DNA of 64,000 nucleotides. Source: Variovorax sp. N23. Lineage in GTDB: Bacteria > Pseudomonadota > Gammaproteobacteria > Burkholderiales > Burkholderiaceae_C. A model generated the notes under the pieces. It was not told the DNA's origin, searched no databases, and saw only the letters and a program-made list of their open reading frames with translations. The DNA is taken from NCBI RefSeq assembly GCF_025486315.1, contig NZ_JAOOPY010000001.1:1-64000 (forward strand), written 5' to 3'. Shown here piece after piece: positions 43,409-54,281 of the stretch; the stretch's first letter is position 1, and each line of letters starts with the position of its first letter. A program made the translations under genes and the position numbers.

Positions 43409-44677
43409 ATGCATCCCAAAGTCCTGTTGGAGGCCTGCGCCGATCTGGTCGGCCTCGTCTTGAAGTTCGATCACCCGGCCGATCAGGTCGTTTCCCGTTT
43501 CTTTCGCGATCACCGCGAGCTCGGCCCGCGCGAGCGCGCGACCCTGGCCGAGACCGTCTACACCGTGCTTCGCAAGAAACTGCTGTTCGATCACCTGTCG
43601 CCCTCGGGCACCGGCTCGAAGGAGCGGCGCATGGCGATCTTGGGCTTTCACGGCCCGCGCGATTTCCTCAAGAGCGCCCTCAACGACGTGGAAAAGCGCT
43701 GGCTCGACAACTGCGACGCCGTGCGCCCGGACGAGCTGCTGGAGCGTCACCGCCACAACCTGCCCGAGTGGCTGGTGGCGCCGCTGAAGGCGCAGTTGGG
43801 CGACGAGTTCTGGGCGTTGGCCGAGAGCCTGCAGCAGCCGGCGCCGCTGGACCTGCGGGTGAACACGCTGCACGACAAGCGCGCCGACGTCCAGAAGGAA
43901 CTGGGGCTGGCGTCGATCAAGGCGGTGCCGACGCCGTTCTCGCCCTGGGGGCTGCGCATCGACGGCAAGCCGGCCCTGACCAGGCTCGACGCTTTCACGC
44001 GCGGCGCCATCGAGGTGCAGGACGAAGGCTCTCAACTGCTGGCGCTGCTGCTGGACGCCAAGCGCGGCGAGATGGTGGTCGACTTCTGCGCCGGCGCGGG
44101 CGGCAAGACGCTGGCGATCGGCGCCACGATGCGCAGCACCGGCCGGCTCTACGCCTTCGACACCTCGGCGCACCGGCTCGATGCGCTCAAGCCGCGGCTG
44201 GCGCGCAGCAAGCTGTCGAACGTCCACCCGGCGGCGATCGCGCACGAGCGGGACGACCGCATCAAGCGGCTGGCCGGCAAGATCGACCGCGTGCTGGTCG
44301 ATGCGCCGTGCTCGGGCCTGGGCACGCTGCGCCGCAACCCCGATCTGAAATGGCGCCAGTCGCCGAAGGCCATCGAGGAGCTGACCGCGAAGCAGACCGC
44401 CATCCTGCAGAGTGCCGCGCGGCTGGTGAAGAGCGGCGGCCGGCTCGTCTATGCCACGTGCAGCGTGCTGCCGGAGGAGAACGAAGCCATCGCCGAGGCC
44501 TTCTCGGCGGCGAACCCAGACTTCGAACTGCAGGATGCCGGCCCATTGCTGACGGGCCTGAAGGTGGAGGGCGCCGAGCGGCTGTGTGTCGGCGGGGAGG
44601 GCGCGCGCTATCTGCGTCTCTGGCCCCATCGGCACGCCACGGACGGTTTCTTCGCGGCGGTGTGGAACCGAAAGTAG
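43409..44677 (+). CDS. RsmB-like rRNA cytosine-C5 methyltransferase (NOL1/NOP2/Sun family)
   Basis: The 422-residue protein has a NusB-like N-terminal part, an SAM-binding motif (VVDFCAGAGGKTLAIG), catalytic DAPCSGLGTLRRNP and the second cysteine in YATCSVLPEENE. It methylates cytosine in rRNA; the exact site is not decided by sequence. RsmB is usual, but a second family member is often present in Burkholderiales. Confidence 0.9.
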   Translation: MHPKVLLEACADLVGLVLKFDHPADQVVSRFFRDHRELGPRERATLAETVYTVLRKKLLFDHLSPSGTGSKERRMAILGFHGPRDFLKSALNDVEKRWLDNCDAVRPDELLERHRHNLPEWLVAPLKAQLGDEFWALAESLQQPAPLDLRVNTLHDKRADVQKELGLASIKAVPTPFSPWGLRIDGKPALTRLDAFTRGAIEVQDEGSQLLALLLDAKRGEMVVDFCAGAGGKTLAIGATMRSTGRLYAFDTSAHRLDALKPRLARSKLSNVHPAAIAHERDDRIKRLAGKIDRVLVDAPCSGLGTLRRNPDLKWRQSPKAIEELTAKQTAILQSAARLVKSGGRLVYATCSVLPEENEAIAEAFSAANPDFELQDAGPLLTGLKVEGAERLCVGGEGARYLRLWPHRHATDGFFAAVWNRK

Positions 44678-44806
44678 GCGCAGCACTCCAAACTCAGGGA
44701 AAACGCCTGTCATATCAAGGATTTAGCCCCGTTCGGAGAGGGCTGGTCTTAAAATGACGGGTTACCTGAAGGCTGCACCTTCGTGCGCCATGGAGTATTG
44801 AAATCA

Positions 44807-46021
44807 ATGTTGCTTCCTGACTCTGCCGTCCTGAGCGCGGCCATCGATTGGCTCGGACACGGCTTGTGGGACATCGCATGGTGGAAGATCGTGCTGTACA
44901 CGCTCGTCACCACGCACATCACGATTGCCGGGGTCACGATCTTCCTGCACCGCACGCAAACCCATCGGGCCATGGACCTGGGCCCGATCCCTTCGCATTT
45001 CTTCCGTTTCTGGCTGTGGCTGGGCACGGGCATGGTGACCAAGGAATGGGTGGCCATCCATCGCAAGCACCACGCCAAGTGCGAAACTGAAGAAGACCCG
45101 CACAGCCCGCAGGTCAAGGGCATCGACGAGGTCATGTGGCGCGGCGCCGAGCTGTACCGCAAGGAATCGAAGAACAAGGAGACGATCGAGCGTTTCGGCC
45201 ACGGCACGCCGGACGACTGGATCGAGCGCAACCTGTATTCGCGCTTCAGCTGGCAGGGCGTGGGCCTGATGCTGGTGCTCAACCTCGCGCTGTTCGGTGC
45301 GGCGGGCGCGGCCGTGTGGGCCGTGCAGATGCTCTGGATCCCCTTCTGGGCGGCCGGCGTGGTCAACGGCATCGGTCACTACTGGGGCTACCGCAACTTC
45401 GAGGCGGCCGACGCCAGCACCAACCTGATCCCCTGGGGCATCATCATTGGCGGCGAAGAACTGCACAACAACCACCACACCTACCCGACCTCGGCCAAGT
45501 TCTCGGTCAAGAAGTACGAGTTCGACATCGGCTGGGTCTATATCAGCCTGATGCAGAAGATCGGCTGGGCCAAGGTCAAGAAGCTGCCGCCGAAGCTGCA
45601 GATGGGCGACGTGAAGCCGGTGGCGGACGAAAAGACGCTCGAGGCCCTGATCGCCAACCGCTACGAGGTGATGGCCGGTTACGCCCGTGAGATGCGTCGC
45701 ACCACCCGCCACGAGCTGGAGGCGCTGAAGGCCAAGGGCGCCGATCTGTCGGTTCTGAAGGCGGCCAAGCGCTGGTTGCACCGTGATGACGACAAGGTGC
45801 CTGCCGCGGCCCGTACGCATCTCGTGCAGGCGCGCGAAGCGCACCCGGTGCTCGACAAGATGGTGACCATGCGTGAAGAGCTGCGCCAGCTGTGGCTCAA
45901 CACCTCGCACTCGCGCGAGCAGCTGGCGTCCGATCTGGCGGCCTGGTGCCGTCGCGCCGAGGAGAGCGGCATTGCCGGTCTGCGCGAGTTCTCCACGCGC
46001 CTGCGGGCGGCCCGCGCCTGA
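44807..46021 (+). CDS. Acyl-CoA desaturase (delta-9 fatty acid desaturase)
   Basis: The start at ATG 44807 is preferred to an in-frame GTG at 44783. The 404-residue membrane protein has the three histidine boxes HRTQTH (48-53), HRKHH (85-89) and HNNHH (220-224) that bind the di-iron centre. It introduces a cis double bond into fatty acyl chains. Beyond residue about 270 there is a charged helical tail of over 100 residues, longer than in a minimal desaturase; its role is unknown. The gene is followed by a terminator. Confidence 0.93.
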   Translation: MLLPDSAVLSAAIDWLGHGLWDIAWWKIVLYTLVTTHITIAGVTIFLHRTQTHRAMDLGPIPSHFFRFWLWLGTGMVTKEWVAIHRKHHAKCETEEDPHSPQVKGIDEVMWRGAELYRKESKNKETIERFGHGTPDDWIERNLYSRFSWQGVGLMLVLNLALFGAAGAAVWAVQMLWIPFWAAGVVNGIGHYWGYRNFEAADASTNLIPWGIIIGGEELHNNHHTYPTSAKFSVKKYEFDIGWVYISLMQKIGWAKVKKLPPKLQMGDVKPVADEKTLEALIANRYEVMAGYAREMRRTTRHELEALKAKGADLSVLKAAKRWLHRDDDKVPAAARTHLVQAREAHPVLDKMVTMREELRQLWLNTSHSREQLASDLAAWCRRAEESGIAGLREFSTRLRAARA

Positions 46022-46054
46022 GCGCTGTCCGAGCGGCTTCGACCGGATATCCAG

Positions 46055-46081
46055 AAAGCCGACCTGCGGGTCGGCTTTTTC
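46055..46081 (+). terminator. Rho-independent terminator after the desaturase gene
   Basis: AAGCCGACC (46056-46064) pairs with GGTCGGCTT (46069-46077), ending in a run of T. Confidence 0.9.
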
Positions 46082-46131
46082 ATGGCTGCCTGCCGCCTCG
46101 ATGGCACTGGAGCGTCGATCGATCGGGCAAT

Positions 46132-46160
46132 AAAAAAGCCTGCTGAACCAGCAGGCTTTT
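46132..46160 (-). terminator. Terminator after rpmG, active in both directions
   Basis: AGCCTGCTG pairs with CAGCAGGCT across a three-base loop, flanked by AAAAAA on one side and TTTT on the other. On the minus strand it ends the rpmB-rpmG transcript. Confidence 0.88.
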
Positions 46161-46177
46161 CTGGGGATCGCGCTGAA

Positions 46178-46351
46178 TTACTTCAGCTTGATTTCCTTGT
46201 ACTCGACGTGCTTGCGCGCCTTCGGGTCGAACTTCATGATCGACATCTTTTCAGGCATCGTCTTCTTGTTCTTGCTGGTCGTGTAGAAATGGCCGGTACC
46301 CGCAGTGGATTCCAGCTTGATCTTCTCGCGTCCGCCTTTGCTCGTTGCCAT
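46178..46351 (-). CDS. rpmG: Ribosomal protein bL33
   Basis: This 57-residue protein reads [38 protein letters not shown], a full-length bL33. It has no cysteines, so it is the zinc-free form. It follows rpmB after 11 bases, the standard order, and is followed by a strong terminator. Confidence 0.96.
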   Translation of the reverse strand: MATSKGGREKIKLESTAGTGHFYTTSKNKKTMPEKMSIMKFDPKARKHVEYKEIKLK

Positions 46352-46362
46352 GATTGCGCTCC

Positions 46363-46596
46363 TTAAGCTTGGCCGCGTGCGCGCAGGTCTGCGAGCACGG
46401 CATCGATGCCGTTCTTGTCGATCAGGCGCAGTGCAGCGCTCGAAACGCGCAGGCGAACCCAGCGGTTTTCGGTCTCGACCCAGAAACGACGGTATTGCAG
46501 GTTCGGCAGGAACCGGCGCTTGGTTTTGTTGTTGGCGTGGGAAACATTGTTCCCGACCATCGGGCCCTTGCCCGTGACGTCACATACGCGTGCCAT
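46363..46596 (-). CDS. rpmB: Ribosomal protein bL28
   Basis: The 77-residue product begins [20 protein letters not shown] and ends in the conserved [20 protein letters not shown], standard for bL28 of the large subunit. It is first in the rpmB-rpmG operon. About 215 bases upstream to trxB hold its promoter and no other gene. Confidence 0.96.
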   Translation of the reverse strand: MARVCDVTGKGPMVGNNVSHANNKTKRRFLPNLQYRRFWVETENRWVRLRVSSAALRLIDKNGIDAVLADLRARGQA

Positions 46597-46756
46597 GTGG
46601 ACACTCTTTCATGAACAGCTGGCACCCTACAGGCCTGGCGGCCTTCGCAACAGCGTGTCGCGAGGGTGTTCTGCAGCTTGACCTCGCCAGAAACGGGTGG
46701 CGGTACCCCGGCTGCCGCTCGGCCCGCAACGGGCTTCGACTTCGGCAAAGCCTTGG

Positions 46757-46762
46757 ATTATA
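46757..46762 (-). promoter_or_regulatory. Candidate -10 box (TATAAT) for rpmB-rpmG
   Basis: A perfect TATAAT on the minus strand lies 160 bases before the rpmB start within an otherwise GC-rich gap; no good -35 box was found at the usual distance. Confidence 0.35.
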
Positions 46763-46813
46763 GCCAGAAGCGTGGTGCCATGGCCAGAACGGGTCGTGCG
46801 GCCATGTCGGCGG

Positions 46814-47830
<1,017 letters not shown>

Positions 47831-47926
47831 TCACCGTTCGGGTCCGCTCCGGGAGGGGACGTTTTCAATACGTGCGATTGTATGAATCCATCATGGATCG
47901 ACTCGCGCGTTATCGGGGATTGATGA

Positions 47927-48601
47927 ATGTCGATGCTGTCCAACCTTGAATTGCTGCGCCGAGTGCCCTTGTTCGCCGCACTGACACCCACCCAGTCGGC
48001 GAGCATCGCCGACGCAATTGTCAAAAAGCGTTTCAAGCGCGCGGAAGTCATCGTGGAGCAGGGCAAGAAGACCGACGCTCTCTACATCATCCTCACGGGA
48101 CGCGCGCGGGTGATGAGCACCGACAGCCGCGGTCGCGAGGTGATCCTCGCGACGCTCCAGCCCGGCGACTACATCGGCGAGATGAGCCTGATCGACGACG
48201 AGCCGCATTCGGCCACCGTCCGCACCGAAATCCAGACCGACGTCCTCATGCTCGACCGCGAAGCGTTCTCGCGCTGCCTGCCCGAGAACTCGTCGATGTC
48301 GTACAACATCATGCGCGGCCTGGTGCAGCGCCTGCGCCACGCCGACCGCAAGATCGAATCGCTGGCGCTGATGGATGTCTATGGCCGTGTCGCACGTTCG
48401 CTGATCGAGTTCGCGGTCGACGACGGGCAGGGCAACCTGAAGATCCGCGACAAGATCTCCCGCCAGGACTTGGCCAAGATGGTCGGCGCGTCGCGCGAGA
48501 TGGTCAGCCGTGTCATGAAGGACCTCGAAGAGCGCGGTTTCGTTCAGACACAAGCCGATGGCTCGATGCTGGTCAAGGATCGGCTCTCCTCGCTGGCCTG
48601 A
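47927..48601 (+). CDS. Crp/Fnr-family transcriptional regulator
   Basis: The 224-residue protein has an N-terminal cyclic-nucleotide-binding domain (LQPGDYIGEMSLIDDEPHSATV) and a C-terminal HTH (ISRQDLAKMVGASREMVSRVMKDLEERG). Key cAMP-contact residues resemble Crp, including an Arg after SAT(V), but no Fnr cysteine cluster is present. Ligand unknown. It lies divergently from trxB and upstream of ftsK. Confidence 0.9.
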   Translation: MSMLSNLELLRRVPLFAALTPTQSASIADAIVKKRFKRAEVIVEQGKKTDALYIILTGRARVMSTDSRGREVILATLQPGDYIGEMSLIDDEPHSATVRTEIQTDVLMLDREAFSRCLPENSSMSYNIMRGLVQRLRHADRKIESLALMDVYGRVARSLIEFAVDDGQGNLKIRDKISRQDLAKMVGASREMVSRVMKDLEERGFVQTQADGSMLVKDRLSSLA

Positions 48602-48730
48602 CGCCGCGGTGGGCATCCGGCCCCGCCGCCCTGTGCGCAAACGCCACGCCCGGCGCATGTCTGCGCCGTTTTCCGTTGTAGTCTCCATGCGCCCGCGGTT
48701 CTTTTCGGCCGTCGGGGCATTGCGCTGCCC

Positions 48731-51118
48731 ATGACCTATTCCTTGAACACTCTCCAGTCCCCGACCGCGGGCGATCCGCCGGTGCGTGTGCGCGCCCTGC
48801 GCTTCGCGCATGAAATCACCCTGATCGCCGGCTTCGTCGTCCTGATGTTCTGGCTGATCGCGATGCTCAGCTACACGCCCTCCGACGCGGCCTGGTCGAC
48901 CTCGGGCACCGGCGGCGAGGTGAAGAACTGGGCTGGCCGCATCGGCGCATGGATCGCCGATGGCAGTTATTTCCTCGGCGGTTACTCGATCTGGTGGGCC
49001 TTGGCGGCGGGCCTGCGCGTGTGGTTGTCGTCGCTCGCCGGATGGCTGCGTGGCGGCGAAGCCGGCGGCGCGCCTGCGCCCGCGCCCCTGGGGCGCTTCA
49101 ACCGGAGCCGGCTCGCCTTCTGGTTCGGCCTCGTGCTGCTGTTGTGCGCCAGCGCGGTGCTCGAGTGGTCGCGCCTGTACCGCCTGGAGTTCCGGCTGCC
49201 CGGCCACGGCGGCGGCGTGCTCGGTTATTTCGTCGGTCCGCTGAGCGTCAAGTGGATGGGCTTCACCGGTTCGGCACTGATCGCGATCGCAGGGGGCGTC
49301 ATCGGCTCGGCGCTGGTGTTCCGCTTCTCCTGGAGCCAGATTGCCGAGCGGATCGGCGCGCGCGTCTATTCGCTGTTCGAATCGCGCCGTGAAAAGCGCG
49401 AGATCGCCGAGGACATCGCGCTCGGCCGGCAGGCCGCACGCGAGCGCGAGGAGGTCGTGTTCCCCGAGGAGCGCGACAGCGAGCCGATGCTGGTCGACGA
49501 CACCCTGCCGCCCGAGCCCCGGCCCAAGCGCCGGGCGCCGCCGCCGCCGCCGGTGCAGATCGAGCCGGCGCTGACCGAGGTGCCCAAGAGCGACCGCGTC
49601 GCCAAGGAACGCCAGAAGCCCCTGTTCCGCGAGCTGCCCGACAGCAAGCTGCCGCAGGTCGACCTGCTCGACGCGGCACAGTTGCGCCAGGAAACCGTCT
49701 CGAGCGACACGCTCGAGATGACCTCGCGCATGATCGAGAAGAAGCTCAAGGACTTCGGCGTGCAGGTGCGCGTGGTGCTGGCGTCGCCGGGCCCGGTGAT
49801 CACCCGCTACGAGATCGAGCCGGCCACCGGCGTGAAGGGCTCGCAGATCGTCGGCCTGGCCAAGGACCTCGCGCGTTCGCTGTCGCTGGTGTCGATCCGC
49901 GTGGTCGAGACGATCCCCGGCAAGAACTACATGGCACTCGAACTGCCCAACGCCAAGCGGCAGTCGATCAAGCTCAGCGAAATCCTGGGCTCGCAGGTCT
50001 ACAACGAGGGCAAGTCGATGCTCACGATGGGCCTGGGCAAGGACATCATCGGCAACCCGGTGGTGGCCGACCTCGCCAAGATGCCGCACGTGCTGGTGGC
50101 CGGCACCACCGGCTCGGGCAAGTCGGTCGGCATCAACGCCATGATCCTGAGCCTGCTCTACAAGGCCGAGGCGCGTGACGTGCGCCTGCTTATGATCGAC
50201 CCGAAGATGCTCGAGATGTCGGTGTACGAGGGCATCCCGCACCTGCTGGCGCCGGTGGTCACCGACATGCGGCAGGCGGCGCACGGCCTGAACTGGTGCG
50301 TGGCCGAGATGGAGCGCCGCTACAAGCTGATGAGCAAGCTGGGCGTGCGCAACCTGGCCGGCTACAACACCAAGATCGACGAAGCCAAGGCGCGCGAGGA
50401 GTTCATCTACAACCCCTTCAGCCTGACGCCGGACGACCCCGAGCCGCTGCGCCGCGAGCCGCACATCGTGGTGGTGATCGACGAGCTGGCCGACCTGATG
50501 ATGGTGGTGGGCAAGAAGATCGAAGAGCTCATCGCCCGCCTGGCGCAGAAGGCGCGCGCCGCCGGCATCCACCTGATCCTGGCCACGCAGCGGCCCAGCG
50601 TGGACGTGATCACCGGCCTGATCAAGGCCAACATCCCGACCCGCATCGCCTTCCAGGTGTCCAGCAAGATCGACTCGCGCACCATCCTCGACCAGATGGG
50701 CGCCGAGGCCCTGCTGGGCATGGGTGACATGCTTTACATGCCGAGCGGTACGGGCTTGCCGATTCGCGTGCATGGTGCGTTCGTGAGCGACGAGGAAGTG
50801 CATCGCGTGGTGGCCTACCTCAAGAGCCAGGGCGAGCCGGACTACATTGAGGGCGTGCTGGAAGGCGGAACCGTCGACGGCGACGGCGATCTACTGGGGG
50901 ACGGTGGCGGCGACGCCGAGAAGGACCCGATGTACGACCAGGCGGTCGAAGTCGTGCTCAAGAACCGCAAGGCCAGCATTTCGCTGGTGCAGCGCCACCT
51001 GAAGATCGGCTACAACCGCGCGGCGCGGCTGGTCGAGGACATGGAGAAAGCCGGGCTGGTCAGCGCCATGAGCGGTGCGGGCCAGCGCGAGATCCTGGTG
51101 CCTGCGCGCACCGAATGA
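48731..51118 (+). CDS. ftsK: DNA translocase FtsK
   Basis: The 795-residue protein has four membrane segments in the first 200 residues, a charged Pro-rich linker, and the motor with Walker A GTTGSGKS (about 457-464) and Walker [11 protein letters not shown] (about 578-587). The C-terminal gamma winged-helix domain ([20 protein letters not shown]) recognises KOPS. FtsK pumps DNA at the septum and activates XerCD. The linker is short, so it is the compact form. lolA follows after 10 bases. Confidence 0.96.
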   Translation: MTYSLNTLQSPTAGDPPVRVRALRFAHEITLIAGFVVLMFWLIAMLSYTPSDAAWSTSGTGGEVKNWAGRIGAWIADGSYFLGGYSIWWALAAGLRVWLSSLAGWLRGGEAGGAPAPAPLGRFNRSRLAFWFGLVLLLCASAVLEWSRLYRLEFRLPGHGGGVLGYFVGPLSVKWMGFTGSALIAIAGGVIGSALVFRFSWSQIAERIGARVYSLFESRREKREIAEDIALGRQAAREREEVVFPEERDSEPMLVDDTLPPEPRPKRRAPPPPPVQIEPALTEVPKSDRVAKERQKPLFRELPDSKLPQVDLLDAAQLRQETVSSDTLEMTSRMIEKKLKDFGVQVRVVLASPGPVITRYEIEPATGVKGSQIVGLAKDLARSLSLVSIRVVETIPGKNYMALELPNAKRQSIKLSEILGSQVYNEGKSMLTMGLGKDIIGNPVVADLAKMPHVLVAGTTGSGKSVGINAMILSLLYKAEARDVRLLMIDPKMLEMSVYEGIPHLLAPVVTDMRQAAHGLNWCVAEMERRYKLMSKLGVRNLAGYNTKIDEAKAREEFIYNPFSLTPDDPEPLRREPHIVVVIDELADLMMVVGKKIEELIARLAQKARAAGIHLILATQRPSVDVITGLIKANIPTRIAFQVSSKIDSRTILDQMGAEALLGMGDMLYMPSGTGLPIRVHGAFVSDEEVHRVVAYLKSQGEPDYIEGVLEGGTVDGDGDLLGDGGGDAEKDPMYDQAVEVVLKNRKASISLVQRHLKIGYNRAARLVEDMEKAGLVSAMSGAGQREILVPARTE

Positions 51119-51128
51119 ACGGAGCACG

Positions 51129-51770
51129 ATGCTGTTGTTGAAGAAGTCACTGATCGGTTTGGGCATGGCAGGCGCCGCGATGAGCGTCTGGGCGGCCGGC
51201 ATGGAAAGCCTCGAGGCCTTCGTGAAGAACGTGAAGTCCGGCCGCGCCGAGTTCACGCAGACGGTGACGGCGCCGGCCAAGGAAGGCCAGCCCGCGCGCG
51301 CCAAGGTGTCGACCGGTACCTTCGAGTTCCAGCGGCCCGGGCAGTTCAAGTTCGACTACAAGAAGCCCTTCGCGCAGACCATCGTGGCCGACGGCAAGAC
51401 CCTGTGGCTCTACGACGCCGACCTGAACCAGGTCACCCAACGCGCGCAGGCGCAGGCCCTGGGCTCGACGCCCGCGGCCCTGATCGCTGCGGCGCCCGAC
51501 CTGCGGGCGCTGCAAGCCGATTTCACGCTGGAATCGGCGCCGGAGCGCGACGGCTTGCAGTGGGTCAAGGCCACACCCAAGACCAAGGACGGGCAGCTGC
51601 AGGGCATCCAGGTCGGCTTCCAGGGCGACGCGCTCGCGGCGCTCGAGATCCAGGACAGCTTCGGGCAGCGCTCGGTGCTCAAGTTCAGCAAGGTCGAGGT
51701 CAACCCCGCGCTCGGCGCCGGTGCCTTCGCCTTCAAGGCGCCCGCGGGCGCAGACGTTCTCAAGCAATAG
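51129..51770 (+). CDS. lolA: Outer-membrane lipoprotein carrier protein LolA
   Basis: The 213-residue product has a signal peptide ending at VWAAG (about residue 24) and LolA features: ESLEAFVKNVKSGRAEFTQT, GTFEFQRPGQFKFDYKKPF and LWLYDADLNQVT. LolA carries lipoproteins across the periplasm to LolB. A GGAG site precedes the ATG closely. The order ftsK-lolA-rarA is usual. Confidence 0.94.
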   Translation: MLLLKKSLIGLGMAGAAMSVWAAGMESLEAFVKNVKSGRAEFTQTVTAPAKEGQPARAKVSTGTFEFQRPGQFKFDYKKPFAQTIVADGKTLWLYDADLNQVTQRAQAQALGSTPAALIAAAPDLRALQADFTLESAPERDGLQWVKATPKTKDGQLQGIQVGFQGDALAALEIQDSFGQRSVLKFSKVEVNPALGAGAFAFKAPAGADVLKQ

Positions 51771-51820
51771 CCGCCACGCCGCAGGCCTTGCGCGGGCCGC
51801 GGCGAGAATGGTCCTCGCTC

Positions 51821-53110
51821 ATGGCCATTTCCACCCTGCCTCCCCTCGCCGAACGCCTTCGCCCCAAATCACTGGCCGAGGTGATCGGCCAGCAGCACCT
51901 CCTCGGGCCGGGGATGCCGCTGCGCATCGCCTTCGAATCCGGCCAGCCGCACTCCTGCATCCTCTGGGGCCCGCCCGGCACTGGCAAGACCACCATCGCC
52001 CGGTTGATGGCCGATGCCTTCGACGCACAGTTCCTGAGCATCAGCGCCGTCCTCGGCGGCGTGAAGGACATCCGTGAAGCCGTCGAGCGCGCCACCGTGG
52101 CGCGCGATGGCCTGGAGCAGCGCCGCACCATCGTCTTCGTCGACGAGGTGCACCGTTTCAACAAGAGCCAGCAGGACGCCTTCCTGCCGCATGTCGAATC
52201 GGGCCTCTTTACGTTCATCGGTGCGACCACCGAGAACCCGTCCTTCGAGGTCAACTCGGCGTTGCTCTCGCGCGCCGCGGTCTACGTGTTGCAGCCGCTC
52301 ACCGAAGCCGACCTGAAGCAGATCGTCGCCAAGGCGCAGGGGATCGACGCGGTGCCGGCGATCGACGACGCGGCGGTCGACCGGCTCGTGGCCTACGCCG
52401 ATGGCGACGCGCGCCGGCTGCTCAACACGCTCGAAACCCTGTCCGTGGCCGCCCGCGCCGAGAAACTCGACCACATCACCGACGACTGGCTGCTGCGCGT
52501 GCTGGGCGAGCGCATGCGGCGCTACGACAAGGGCGGCGAGCAGTTCTACGACACCATCAGCGCGCTGCACAAGTCGGTGCGCGGCAGCGACCCCGACGCG
52601 GCGCTCTACTGGTTCGTGCGGATGCTCGACGGCGGCGCCGACCCGCGCTACATGGCGCGCCGGCTGGTGCGCATGGCCAGCGAGGACATCGGGCTGGCCG
52701 ACCCGCGCGCGCTGCGGCTGGCGCTCGATGCGGCCGAGGTCTACGAGCGTCTGGGTACGCCCGAGGGCGAACTCGCCCTGGCCGAGTGCGTGGTCTACCT
52801 GGCCATCGCGCCCAAGTCGAACGCCGTCTACAAGGCCTACAACGAGGTCAAGGCCTTCATCAAGAAGGACGGCACGCGCCCCGTCCCCATGCACCTGCGC
52901 AATGCCCCGACGAAGCTCATGAAGGAGCTCGACTACGGCAAGGGTTACCGCTATGCGCACGACGAAGAGGGCGGCTTCGCCGCTGGCGAAAGCTACCTGC
53001 CCGACGGGATGGCTGCGCCCGGTTTCTACAAGCCGGTCGAGCGCGGCCTGGAAATTCGCATTGCCGAGAAGATGCGCGAACTGCAGCGCCGCAACGGCGA
53101 CGCCAAGTAA
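51821..53110 (+). CDS. rarA: Replication-associated recombination protein RarA (MgsA)
   Basis: The 429-residue AAA+ protein has RPKSLAEVIGQQHLL, Walker A GPPGTGKTT (about 49-57), Walker B IVFVDEVHRF (about 103-112), sensor 1 GATTENPSFEVN and the C-terminal tetramerisation region with YNEVKAFIKKDG. It acts at stalled replication forks. The ATG at 51821 begins the conserved domain. Confidence 0.94.
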   Translation: MAISTLPPLAERLRPKSLAEVIGQQHLLGPGMPLRIAFESGQPHSCILWGPPGTGKTTIARLMADAFDAQFLSISAVLGGVKDIREAVERATVARDGLEQRRTIVFVDEVHRFNKSQQDAFLPHVESGLFTFIGATTENPSFEVNSALLSRAAVYVLQPLTEADLKQIVAKAQGIDAVPAIDDAAVDRLVAYADGDARRLLNTLETLSVAARAEKLDHITDDWLLRVLGERMRRYDKGGEQFYDTISALHKSVRGSDPDAALYWFVRMLDGGADPRYMARRLVRMASEDIGLADPRALRLALDAAEVYERLGTPEGELALAECVVYLAIAPKSNAVYKAYNEVKAFIKKDGTRPVPMHLRNAPTKLMKELDYGKGYRYAHDEEGGFAAGESYLPDGMAAPGFYKPVERGLEIRIAEKMRELQRRNGDAK

Positions 53111-53204
53111 GGCAAGGGCATTGCCCGAGCCGGCATCGAAGCGGCCCGGCGTCAAGGGGTAAATCCCCCGGCTGGACTGCACCATGACGGCGCATGCTCC
53201 TGAC

Positions 53205-53338
53205 TACAATCCCGCCCACAAATCCGCCATGCGCCACATGCTGGCGGGTTTTTTGCTAGATGGGCTCTGCAGCGTCAACCCGGCGTTGCAGGGGAGCGAA
53301 AGCACCTCGCAAAGGTGCCATCACATTAGGGACTCTTT
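53205..53338 (+). promoter_or_regulatory. Structured leader ahead of livHMGF
   Basis: A TACAAT box (53205-53210) is followed by a terminator-like hairpin with six T (53224-53254), an imperfect TGCAGCG/CGTTGCA stem (about 53270-53291), a perfect GCACCT-CGCAA-AGGTGC hairpin (53302-53318) and AGGGA before the ATG. This could be attenuation; alternatively the first hairpin just ends the rarA transcript. The promoter is a guess from the -10 box. Confidence 0.4.
53224..53254 (+). terminator. Terminator-like hairpin between rarA and livH
   Basis: CCGCCA (53224-53229) pairs with TGGCGG (53242-53247), followed by TTTTTT. An upstream CCCGCC at 53211-53216 could pair with GGCGGG instead, giving an alternative fold. 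Confidence 0.65.
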
Positions 53339-54268
53339 ATGGAAATCTTGCTGCAGCAGATCATCAACGGTCTGGTTCTCGGCAGCATGTATGCCTTGAT
53401 AGCCTTGGGCTACACCATGGTGTACGGCATCATCAACCTCATCAATTTCGCGCACGGCGAGGTCCTGATGGTCGGCGCGCTGACCAGCTGGACCGTCATC
53501 GGCCTGATGCAGGATGCCATGCCCGGTGCACCCGGCTGGCTGATCCTGCTGCTGGCCCTGATCATCGCGTGCGTGGTCGCGGCCACGCTCAACTTCGTGA
53601 TCGAGAAGGTCGCCTACCGACCGCTGCGCAACAGCCCGAAGCTGGCACCGCTCATCACCGCCATCGGCATGTCGATCCTGCTGCAGACGCTGGCGATGAT
53701 CATCTGGCGGCCGACCAACAAGGCGTACCCCACGCTGCTGCCGAGCGAATCGATCGTGGTCGGCGGGGCCTCGATCTCGCCCACGCAGATCATGATCCTG
53801 GTGGTCACCGCGATCTCGCTGGCCATCCTGACCTGGCTGGTCAACTACACCAAGCTCGGCCGCGCGATGCGCGCCACCGCCGAGAACCCGCGGGTCGCCT
53901 CGCTGATGGGCATCCGGCCCGACATGGTGATCTCGGCAACCTTCATCATCGGCGCCGTGCTCGCGGCCATCGCCGGCGTGATGTACGCATCCAACTACGG
54001 CATCGCGCAGCATGCGATGGGCTTCGGCCCGGGCCTCAAGGCCTTCACCGCGGCCGTGTTCGGCGGCATCGGCAACCTGGCCGGTGCGGTGGTCGGCGGC
54101 ATCCTGCTCGGCCTCATCGAGGCCATCGGCGCCGGCTACCTGGGCACCGTCACTGGCGGCGTGCTGGGCAGCCAGCACAGCGACATCTTCGCTTTCGTCA
54201 TCCTGATCCTGACGCTGACCGTGCGGCCTTCCGGCCTGCTGGGCGAGCGCGTGGCAGACCGGGCCTGA
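53339..54268 (+). CDS. livH: Branched-chain amino acid ABC transporter permease LivH
   Basis: The 309-residue protein has eight or nine membrane segments and the LivH patterns QQIINGLVLGSMYALIALGY, INFAHGEVLMVGA and GRAMRATAENPRVASLMGI. With LivM it forms the channel for leucine, isoleucine and valine or related amides. It is first of four genes. Confidence 0.94.
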   Translation: MEILLQQIINGLVLGSMYALIALGYTMVYGIINLINFAHGEVLMVGALTSWTVIGLMQDAMPGAPGWLILLLALIIACVVAATLNFVIEKVAYRPLRNSPKLAPLITAIGMSILLQTLAMIIWRPTNKAYPTLLPSESIVVGGASISPTQIMILVVTAISLAILTWLVNYTKLGRAMRATAENPRVASLMGIRPDMVISATFIIGAVLAAIAGVMYASNYGIAQHAMGFGPGLKAFTAAVFGGIGNLAGAVVGGILLGLIEAIGAGYLGTVTGGVLGSQHSDIFAFVILILTLTVRPSGLLGERVADRA

Positions 54269-54281
54269 AGGGAGAGACGCC

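Noticed and set aside
46597..46813. Small open frames between rpmB and trxB
   Set aside because: No ribosome-binding site or conserved pattern; the gap is better explained as the rpmB promoter region.
47891..50803. 970-codon minus-strand frame opposite the Crp-type gene and ftsK
   Set aside because: Shadow of real plus-strand genes; Asp/His/Gln/Arg-rich without motifs.
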